Assembly (NCBI GenBank): GCA_026874595.1 | Contig: CM049314.1 | Span: 71,190,300-71,254,299, forward strand | Reading direction: 5' to 3' | From: Sipunculus nudus | Taxonomy: Eukaryota > Annelida > Sipuncula > Golfingiida > Sipunculidae | DNA: 64,000 nucleotides | In this document: positions 55,252 to 64,000 of the stretch, one piece after another | How positions within the stretch are numbered: position 1 is the stretch's first letter | How the letters are laid out: each line of letters starts with the position of its first letter | Notes under the pieces: model-generated | Told to the model about the DNA's origin: nothing | The model's database searches: none | What the model saw: the letters and a program-made list of their open reading frames with translations, nothing else | Position numbers and translations under genes: made by a program

Positions 55252-58200
55252 GTCAGCATGTTGATTTGTGGAAAGTGAAGGGATATGTGTGCGGTTTGAA
55301 TTAGTACCATAAATAGATCTGTATCACCATTGCAATGGCCGCTGACTTCCATATAAGCATTCTTACATTTATTATCGCCCAAGCCCGTCCAGTTACTGTG
55401 CTTTGACAAGTGTTTGAATCATTCACTTCAAGGAAACGGATTTGAAAGAATCATTAAAATGCCTTGTAAAGTAGCTGCTCTTCAGTCTGTGTATTTTTAA
55501 AAGATCCCTTCCTGTCTTCAATAAAGAAAAAAATCAAATCCAACTATAAGGAATGTAACTCAACCAGCAGAAATATAATTATTCATAGTGCTTAGCTTAG
55601 TGCGACAGGGGTCTGACATTTAGTGTAGCTTAGTTAATCTGCTACTTGCAATGGTGGTCTGACCTCAAGTCAAGGTTGCATTCTTACCCTGCACAACGTA
55701 ATGCTGACTTTGAAACTGTCATAATGCCATTATTAATGGCCAAACTTTAGGCCGCTACCGACCTATACGATGTGAAAATATGAAAGAAAACCATGATAAT
55801 AAGTTAAGTACTCAGGATAATAAGTCCTAAAATTTTTTGGTCACAAGATCATTGGTTAAGGTCACAGGACCGTCATTCTGAAAAAAAAAATCTTAAAAAA
55901 ATATCCTTTTTGACAAATTCAGCTGAACGTTAAGACCTCTTGGTCCCTAGTTTCATTTTAGGGTACAAAATCAGTCTAAAACATGAAGTTCCTATTGTGT
56001 CTGTTAATCTTGTAAAATAAAATTGCTGAAATTTGTTTTTTTTTTTAATCTAAATGTGAAACCTTACAAAAATAGTTGAAATTAAAATTTTTAAAATCTG
56101 AATTTGAACCAGCTTCTGAGGCTCAGGGGTAGAGGGCACGACTCAAAGCTGGGAGATGGTGAGTTCAAATCTCAGCCGAGGTGGTGAGATTTTTCACAGT
56201 AGGCCCCCACCCAGGCTGAGTGCTCTGCAGGCTAAATGGGAAGGCCATGTCCTAAGGCTGTGATTTACTCTCAAAAGAGTGTGCCTTTCTGGGGTTCCTC
56301 AGGGGTAGTATGACCACGCAATGGATACAATTACATCGGGCCTGGTTGACGCCAGGATATAAAATGAGAAGAAGCATAAGATACTGCTTAAGATACCAGT
56401 CCAAAACAGGGTTGGAATTCTGCAGAAGTACATTTATATAGTTAAGTAAGCATTTAAAAAACTGAGAAAAATATTTTAAAAATCTAATTTGAAGCAATAT
56501 CTGAAACTTAAATGAGAAATAGGAGGGGCTATTTTATTGTAATCTCTTATCTCTCTGCAGGTCAAGCCATACAAGAGTTGTCAAAAGAGAAGCCGGCAGT
56601 CAAATTAGTGGAAAGCCACACCACTAATTTCCTCACAAAACTAGATGCAGTGGAAAATGGGCTTGCTCAGCATCTGACTTATTTAACAAAGGTCTCTACA
56701 GGTAAGCTTTTTCTTTATTTCATTGAGATTAACAATTTAAGATTCCCTTGATATATAATATATATCTGATTAAACTTGAGGACCAGCTGTTAGGTTAAAT
56801 AAGGCTTTGTTGAAAGAAAATTGTTTATATTAGATCAATGGATATTTTACCGTAAACCCAGTCTGGTCACCATAATTTGGTCACAAAACATGGTACAGTT
56901 TCTGTGCAATTATTGTAATAGGTGGCTAACTTGGGCACACACAAAGTGTTATTCCTGGTCTCTATAAGAAATTTGCAGGTGGTTTGAGTCTTCAAAGCCA
57001 CACAATTGACATGGAGGACTCGTGACAATCAGCCCAATTAACATTCAGCTTGCACTATGAATTCTTATAAATTGCTTCCTCATAACAATTAACTCAGCAT
57101 ACAACAAGTCCTGTTTCCCTGGCTTTGTATAAACATGTACCTGTTAGCATACTCACAGAATTTCTGTACGCTGGAAACTGTCAAAGGTTTTGTTGTCTAA
57201 TTTTGTATTGATTTCATTGCTTTAATATATGGAGCCATAAGCCTTGCATTGCAGTTTCAACATAGGTGCAAATTAACAAAGGAGAACTTAGATTGAGTTC
57301 CCTAATGAATCATTTCCTGACATGAAGAAGAACATGTGGCAGAGAGTGATGTATTGCCATCTTTATTTTAAGAACATTTCATATAGAAACATGGTTGTGT
57401 AAATATAAATAAATTATGTTGAAAGTGCTTGGTGAACAGGCCCAGTTTGTTTCATTGTCTGAGTGCAGGGCTTGACATTATACTGTGAAAGTACTTGAGC
57501 AGTCAGGCAAGTCACATCTAGCTTTTACTTTAACTTCATGAATTTTTACTTGCCCTACAAAAATCAGTGATAACGGCAACAACACCATGTACACGTGTTT
57601 CACACATGATTATGTTGCATGCTTTATTTAGGTGTTCACATTTTTTTTCATACTTGTCTTGATGTATTTGTACAGATTAACCTACAAATAATTTAAAATA
57701 CAAAGAAAATATCAAAATTATTCATTTCAGCAATTAAAATTAATTATTGTGAATGTATTGAAGTCTCATTCACAGCTTGCAATTTCAAATCCTTATGGAG
57801 GTATTTTTCATGTTATTTCAGTAATAAATACTTTATTTTAAATAAATAAGTAGAAAATTTAACTGCAAATATGTCTCTGACTCCAGCAGTTTATTCACCA
57901 AAACATGTCACATTAAACAGCAAAATATAAATGCGACCAATTTTAGTTGATACAAAAATCACAAGATGGCTGCATAGGATGGTGAGTCTGCCACACTGGA
58001 CCAAATCTGAGTCATAGCTCTGCTGGTTCAGGTTTATTGGCTTTGAAATTCAAACCCCACAATGCTTCAGGGCTTCTACACACACCTGCAATGTAGTTTT
58101 AATCGTAGTGAAGGGGGTAATGAAGTCCATTCAAGTACATTAAATACACATGGGTGTTTTTGTGTGGACTGTTGAGTATCGGTAAGTATTTTGTATGCAT

Positions 58201-59110
58201 GTGCATGTTAAATGTAAAATATAGTGTTGGGGCCATTGATTTATTATAATCGATGATAGATCAACTGATGCAGATAATCTAAAGATCCATCTTGCAGTGC
58301 CATAATCGATTAAAAATGTTTTCACAAAGGTTTAGCTTTATAATGAAGGAGGTATGGTTTCACAAAATTATGGCAAAAACTGTTAAATAGTATGTGTTAA
58401 GTCATGTGTTCACACCTTCTTTAACTACATACACATATAGGCCATACAGTTATTAGATTTTAAAATATTGGCCAATATTAGGCCTATATATATCGAGGGG
58501 ATGTACAGGTGAATTTTTGATAATCCTTGACGGCAACCAATTTTTACTGATGACTGATCATGAAATTACAGCTGATTCCCAAAATCTCTCCTTTAATCAG
58601 TCATTGGTTGATGATATGCTGCTGCTGATCAATTACAACCAAAGGAAGCAACTCCCATCACTCCTAAACAGAGTGTTTAATTGAAATTAAAAAATTCTGA
58701 TTTTTACGTTTTACAGTTGAGACAAGTGCCAAACAGGAGAAGGTTTGGTTTGAGTAGAAATGACCTCTGGCAAAAGGATGTGATTCCACATTTAAAGCTT
58801 TTTATACGGATTTTCAGGTCAGGCTCATGAAGGGTCATGTTATGGGAGTCAGAAGGATCTTCAGATGGCCTGGTTTAGATTCCAACATGTCCGCAGTCGA
58901 CTCGCTGAGCTAGAGCGTCTCAAAGGTGACCATCTGCGAGCACGACAGCAAATGATGCAGCCTAGAGTACCAGCGGCTGACGCATCACCCATGCACAGGG
59001 GCTTCACACAGACACAAGGTGGCGCTTTACAGAGTCTACAGAAAAGTTTCTCGATGCATGATCCAACACAAGGGATTCCCCGGAACTTTCCACATGAACC
59101 CCATCAGTGA
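55176..59110 (+). CDS. MED11: MED11, Mediator head-module subunit 11; whole gene, 3 exons
   Basis: Three exons join into 169 codons plus stop. Residues 1-109 match MED11 throughout: LLKKLEGFERDISHALQSAG, QAIQELSKEKPAVKLVESHT, LTKLDAVENGLAQHLTYLTK, VSTGQAHEGSCYGSQKDLQM and VRSRLAELERLKG. In Mediator, MED11 forms a helical bundle with MED22 in the head module and helps stabilise the pre-initiation complex. The protein is nuclear and mostly alpha-helical. The human protein is 117 aa; this one has about 60 extra C-terminal residues rich in Q, R, P and H (RQQMMQPRVPAADASPMHR), predicted disordered. Divergent from ACADVL. Confidence 0.95.
56109..56393 (+). mobile_element. tRNA-derived SINE
   Basis: An A box-like GCTCAGGGGTAGAGGGC (56121-56137) and a B box GAGTTCAAATC (56161-56171) are spaced about 40 bp apart, as in a tRNA gene. 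About 200 bp of unrelated body follow, ending near CCTGGTTGACGCCAGGATA and an AGAAGAAGCATAAG tail. No intact tRNA cloverleaf. Lies in MED11 intron 1, sense orientation, about 170 bp before exon 2. Confidence 0.72.
56561..56701 (+). CDS. MED11: MED11 exon 2 (residues 26-73)
   Basis: Acceptor tgcag, donor gtaagc, phase 1 on both sides. Encodes the central helices including ELSKEKPAVKLVESH. Confidence 0.96.
56760..58221. other. MED11 intron 2, first part
   Basis: AT-rich intron with no recognised gene or repeat. Confidence 0.5.
58222..58582. mobile_element. MITE family D, copy 4
   Basis: Left TAGTGTTGGGGCC, right GCTGATTCCCAAAA. The interior has CCATCTTGCAGTGCCATAAT. Lies in MED11 intron 2. 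Confidence 0.75.
58818..59110 (+). CDS. MED11: MED11 exon 3 (residues 73-169 and stop)
   Basis: Acceptor ttcag, phase 1 in, stop TGA 59108-59110. Encodes the last conserved helix (AWFRFQHVRSRLAELERL) and the long non-conserved tail. Confidence 0.94.
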
Positions 59111-60290
59111 ATTTGCATATATCTCATGCATATGTTATATGCTAATAATATGTAAATTATATGTACATGGGCTCTAATACAATGGAACCACTGCTTGATT
59201 GGATAGCACTTTCCTGAAGAAACCAGTCTGGTGAATAGACACAGCCAATCAAATGGCATAAAGTGATCTCAGTTCACAGAGTTTGCATCACTAAGAAAAG
59301 CACTGCCCAGTGGACATGATAGACAAAATGTATACAAACATAATTAAAACACAAGTTAAGCCTGCAGTAAATATATAAGCACTCCTTCCCATGAACAGGC
59401 CTTGCAAGTTATGGTTTCTTCTTGTAATGATGGCGACAAACAGACCATTGAACAATCTGTTGGTTTATACAATCGTTTATGAAACCAGAGTGGTCTTGAG
59501 TGGTCTCATTGGCAAAAGAAGGGTTTATATTTTTTAGGAGCTTACCCAGGACTACCAGTTAACGGAAACATATTAATGAATTATTGGAGGTACAGTTAGA
59601 CATACAAATGATGATATTATTATTACATCATCATGCTTGCAAGGCAAGGATGCTGAGTCACTGTAATGGCTTAAGCTAAGATTCCTTATTTACCGAATGC
59701 AGAATGCGTGTTGAGAAATTTCATATGAACTGGCATAGTAGCATGCATGCATGTTTTCTATGTGTTGCTCATGGATACAATGTGGAACCAGCAAAAATCA
59801 CTACATGAAGGTATCACAGCACAAAATTTAAAATTCTTTTTGTCAAATCCTTCTTCATACCAAATTAAAGTATTGATTAATACAAGGTTTATGCTATTTA
59901 TTTGGAGTTTCTACTTTCTGTAGTAAAAAAGCTGTGATATCTGAAGCACCAAAAAAGACCCAAAAATGGGGTCATTTTGCAGAAAATTTCAAGAAGTTGC
60001 AGAATAAATATTTGGCAAAATGCACATATGTATACTATTACATGTGGTGATTTGTTTTGCTGGATACACATGTCGCATTCCTGATCCTCGCATAAGGAAT
60101 CTCAACTTATTTATTTAGTCATACCGATTGTCATCCGCATTTGCATGCCCGATTGCATTCTGGACATTAGGTATCTTAGCTTTACGTTTATTCCTGATTC
60201 AAATACCACTGACACCAAGCATTGACAAATACTCTTGTGACTTTGTATATTTTTTACCTATTATTTCACAGGATACTCATTGCCTTTCAG

Positions 60291-60296
60291 AATAAA
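60291..60296 (+). other. Candidate poly(A) signal of MED11
   Basis: AATAAA about 1.2 kb after the stop; another at 60498. Which is used cannot be told. The 59111-60290 stretch holds no other gene and is probably 3' untranslated. Confidence 0.35.
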
Positions 60297-60686
60297 ATGC
60301 AGATAAAGTTTCTGGTGATTTGCCACATCACATAAAATCATTTTTGGAGATGAACCAATTTCTGATATCCAGAAAGGGTGATATTATATGTTCTTGTCTT
60401 GATATCATTATCACAAGTCATTTTGGTCAAAGGAACTTTGTTGTGAAAGTTGAATACACAGTCATTTGTGTATTTATATGTTTAAGACATTCTTGTAATA
60501 AAATATCCTAACAGTGTATGTTCACTTGTCACTAAAGATTTAACTAGGGACCCAGGGGTCTGGAAGCTCAGCTGAATTTGTCTAGAAAGATATTTTTATA
60601 TAATTTTTTTTCAGAATGACAGACCTGTTACTAACCAATGACCTTGTGACCAAAAAATCTTAGAACTTATTATCCTTGAACTGGTA

Positions 60687-60892
60687 GCATTCAGGGGGTG
60701 GATCCAGGATTTAGGAAAAGGGGGGGTCCAACCCAGGAGGACTAATAAAAACCCTAAAAAAAACGGTCCCCAGGTCTGGAAAAGGGGGGTCCATGCCGCA
60801 AAATTTTGTCTGAAGCCCTTTAAAAAAGTTGCTTCTGATGAAAAATGGGGGGTCTGAACCCCCCCCCCCCCCCCGGATCCGCTTCTGGCATT
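60687..60892. mobile_element. GGATCC-ended MITE
   Basis: Left GCATTCAGGGGGTGGATCC and right GGATCCGCTTCTGGCA are imperfect inverted ends. The interior is rich in G and C runs. The minus-strand open frame here (60611-60958) is low complexity and unsupported. Confidence 0.5.
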
Positions 60893-60899
60893 AGTATAT

Positions 60900-61745
60900 T
60901 TTAACAGTCTTTTAAAAAATGGATCTAGTGACCTTGACCTCTGACCAAGTAACCTCAATATCTACAGATTTCTTCCACTTTGTGCAAGTTAGCAATGGGT
61001 GAAACGTTTGATTTACAGTGCATCCACAATCATTTTAAAGATGTGACTCCTGTGACCTTCACCTTTGACCTCTTGACCCTGAAAATCAAAATTTTTCTTA
61101 CTTAAGTTGTGGGTCATAAATAAATCAAGTTTGAAGCCAATCTGTCTAGTCAGAGCAGAATTATCATCCATAAACTAATTTGTGAATGGATGGGCCCTGT
61201 GACCTTGACTTTTGACCCCAAAATCAAAAAGAATCTTCCCCTATTGGCAGGTGAGTAATATCTTGAAGATGAAAAGTTTGTGATGAAAAGTTTGGCTTGA
61301 AATGCATAAACATTCCTTTTAAAGAAATGTGTCCTGTGACCCTTACCTTTTTACCCCAAAATCGAAAGGATTCTTACTTAAGTGGTGAGCCATATATAAG
61401 TTTAGTTTGAAACCAATATGTCAGACTAAACTAGAGTTATTATCTGGAAACTAATTTGTGAGCAGATGGCCTTTGTGACCATGACCTTGTGACTCTAAAT
61501 TCATTTATGCTCTCCCCATACTGGAAAGTCAGCTAAAGGTGCAAGAAGGAAAGTTTGGATGAAACCTTGGCTTAAAATGCAGCCATAATCTTTTTTTAAA
61601 TAAGTGGGTCTTGTGACCTTGACCTCTAATCTCATGACCCAAAAATCATACAGGTTCTTTCTTTAGTGGTGGGTCATGTGTTAGTCATGTTTGAAATCCA
61701 TATGTCAATCCAACCTGGAGTTAATATCCAGAAACAAATTTGTGT
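60900..61745. repeat. TGACCTTGACC tandem repeat array, diverged
   Basis: Five or six units of about 145 bp, each with CTGTGACCTT(G/C)ACC followed by ACCCCAAAATCA. The same satellite-like unit as in Helitron H2 but more diverged; DR1 sites are mostly broken. No Helitron ends seen. Confidence 0.75.
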
Positions 61746-61799
61746 GGATTGACAGATGGACAGACAGACCAGGTGATTACTACAGGGCATCCACTTGAG

Positions 61800-62258
61800 A
61801 CCAATAATCACACCAGGTTTTGGCACACCAGATGGAATCACAGCTGAGAAACTTGCATAATTGTTGTCATTTTATAGTTAAAAAAAATAGAAAAATATTC
61901 GTAAAAATAAGAAAAAATACAAGGGGCACCACCATTTTTTGGGAACTGACAAAACTAATCATGGTCAATATTCAAGGCAAGATTCATGACAATCCATGCA
62001 TTAATTATCCAAGAAATTGGAGGTTTTGTATCAAATTTTTTATTATTATGGGAGGTACATAAAGGCCCCACAGGATATAGGTTACAGTGACCTAACTTAG
62101 GGTTTGCAAGGAGATTTTTTATGGACCTCCCTAGATTTTTAGTTACAGGCTTTAGGGTCAGCGGTTTTGATTTGTGCCCTGCTGATGACCAGACGGCCGA
62201 CAGACATAGCGCCATACCTATACCTCAGTTAACTTACAGTCAGCTGAACTAAAAATCA
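61800..62258. repeat. Repeat fragment related to the 22266 element, inverted
   Basis: Contains TTTTTATGGACCTCCCT, then GACGGCCGACAGAC and ACAGTCAGCTGAACTAAAA, the reverse complement of the head and first unit of the element at 22266-23459. Confidence 0.6.
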
Positions 62259-64000
62259 ATTAATTTTGCTCTCAGAAGGAGTCCATAAAGTATCATATGT
62301 GTTGAAGTCTCACCATTCACAGGCATCTTGTCACTTCAGGTCAACCTGAAACTTTAAAAGTCTGTTTAGTTTCTAAGACGTAACATTTGCTGTAATTACA
62401 ATAAACCATATCAGAATTGATAATACCATGGAGACAGAATTAACTAATTCTGCTGGACACTCTGGCTGTATGTCCATTTGAACTTAGAACATAATTATTA
62501 ATGATATTAATAATAATAATAAAGTTTAATAATAATTATAAAGTTTATTGCTGACTTAAGTGTATATATGGTATGCTGTACATAGGATGAAATGAAATGT
62601 GAAATCATTAATTTCATTATCATCAGCATTTGTGTTTAAGTCAAAAATAGAAAAGTTTTGTGTTTCAAAATCAATAACTTTTGTACCATATTAACAGGTC
62701 ATACAAAATCTAGGACATTTTCTGGACGAATGAGAGTCATGTATGTTTAAGTTTTATGGGAACAAAATTTTACGAGAAACAAAGGGAACATTGAACCCAA
62801 GAGAACTTTATTTTCTTCACTTTTGATGGATAATGTAATTATTATTTTATCTGATATTATTTATGATAATAATATTTTTTTAAACCGAACATATTTATAA
62901 TTTCAGTATAGTGTTTAACTTTTATGATATGACCAACTTAATCGACAGGAGGGCAAAACACTGCTTTTAGTACAAATGACGCTTCTGTATAATTAAATAT
63001 TCATTTAATTAAGTTAGAGGTGTCATTTTCCTGATGGTTTCATTTTCACAATACATGGTACCCCCTTTCATAAATTTCACGAGCATAACAACAATCACAG
63101 TATATGTACATATATCACAATAAAACTTTGATCTGAGCGAGGGGTTTATTTACAAAACTGAACAAACACATTTCATAGACAAGACACGTCTCCTTGGGTT
63201 TACCATACTGGAAAATCTGGCAAACAAACAAGTTTGATTCCAGCTGGGTGGCATCCACATACCTATAACTAAGAAATATATACTGGACAGGACATCATTT
63301 AAAACTGATAACATTATATCTTAACATCATAATGTATACACAGTATACTGTTAATAAAGTCAACATCTAAATATACAATCATTTCAGTGTTTATTATACA
63401 GACAATACATCTTAAGTCTTTCCTTTTAGTCTGATCTAGCTGAAATTATTACAGATATTTATAAAATATAATAACACAATGACTGAATGTTATAATACTA
63501 TTTAAATCAAATTTTATTGTATTTTCATACAGTTTGGATTGAGCCATATAAGAAATGCTTTTAAAGGCAAGGTTTGTGCATAAATGAGAGTTTTATGTGA
63601 CACAAGAAATGTTCACCTTGAAAAACATTCACTTTTACTAACTCTATCAGTTTACAGACAAAATGTTATCTGAGCAAATAGTTTCTTTCAAACAAGTTTC
63701 TTTTGTACAATGAAACCCATCTATTATAGACCCTTGAAGGACCCTGGCTACTATGTCTGAGGTAATATATTTACGTTTTTAGTTTACTGATCATCCTACT
63801 TTGGTAAAAAAGCAAATTTTCAATCAAAATTCTGCCTTCGAAGCTGATAACTCAACCAAAAAAGTTGACTAAATAATATATATATTTTTTTTTTGGCATT
63901 TACATATTGAATAACAAAGTTTGTGTTGTCTAGTTAAAATAACACACACACATTGACAGTAACATCAATTTGTTATGATGAAACTTAATTCAAGTACCAC
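62259..64000. other. Right-hand flank, no recognised gene
   Basis: AT-rich, with a TAATAATAATAA-type run near 62505. A minus-strand AATAAA (TTTATT at 63145-63150) could end a gene lying to the right, but no exon is seen. Confidence 0.4.

Noticed and set aside
56112-56185. Genuine tRNA gene
   Set aside because: A and B boxes are present but no acceptor stem or cloverleaf closes; better explained as a SINE head.
60611-60958. 115-aa minus-strand open frame with Gly/Pro runs
   Set aside because: Low-complexity translation of a GGATCC-ended MITE with G and C runs.
1-64000. CRISPR arrays, operons, phage or bacterial systems
   Set aside because: The window is eukaryotic throughout; regular arrays seen are satellites inside transposons, without spacer-repeat logic.

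Overview
The window is AT-rich animal nuclear DNA with intron-split genes. It most likely comes from a marine mollusc, probably a bivalve. This is inferred from the intron structure, animal gene content and repeats rich in TGACCTTGACC-type and CGTCCGTC-type tandem units, which are common in bivalve genomes; no species can be named. No bacterial genes, operons or CRISPR arrays are present.

Four protein genes are supported by spliced, phase-consistent exons. (1) Minus strand, 529-692: first coding exon of an AGFG1-type Arf-GAP/FG-repeat gene, the rest lying off the left edge. (2) Plus strand, 2531-28958: a complete 21-exon CATSPERD-like gene (808 aa), an accessory subunit of the sperm CatSper calcium channel. 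(3) Minus strand, 54830-32598: a complete 19-exon ACADVL gene (very-long-chain acyl-CoA dehydrogenase, 628 aa). (4) Plus strand, 55176-59110: a complete 3-exon MED11 gene (169 aa). AGFG1 and CATSPERD diverge from about 1.8 kb of intergenic DNA. CATSPERD and ACADVL converge across about 3.6 kb. ACADVL and MED11 diverge from 345 bp that look like a shared promoter. The four genes share no pathway; their adjacency looks ordinary.

Most remaining structure is transposon-derived. Introns hold two non-autonomous Helitrons of one family on opposite strands (36778-37971 and 47613-49504), a decayed Penelope-like retroelement lying between two (AT)n tracts (9791-11606) with a hammerhead-ribozyme-like core at its 3' end, a 1.6-kb solo LTR with TG...CA ends and a 4-bp target duplication (14865-16487), a mariner transposase fossil (about 35278-35600), a tRNA-derived SINE (about 56109-56393), and at least five MITE families with readable terminal inverted repeats. 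Several element ends lie within 6-30 bp of splice sites or the CATSPERD start codon.

The most interesting biology is regulatory. The ACADVL promoter carries a perfect palindromic NRF1 site next to a DR1 nuclear-receptor site, and the Helitron in ACADVL intron 3 carries five further perfect DR1 sites, four of them at about 289-bp spacing. A GC-AG intron in CATSPERD is required to keep its reading frame.
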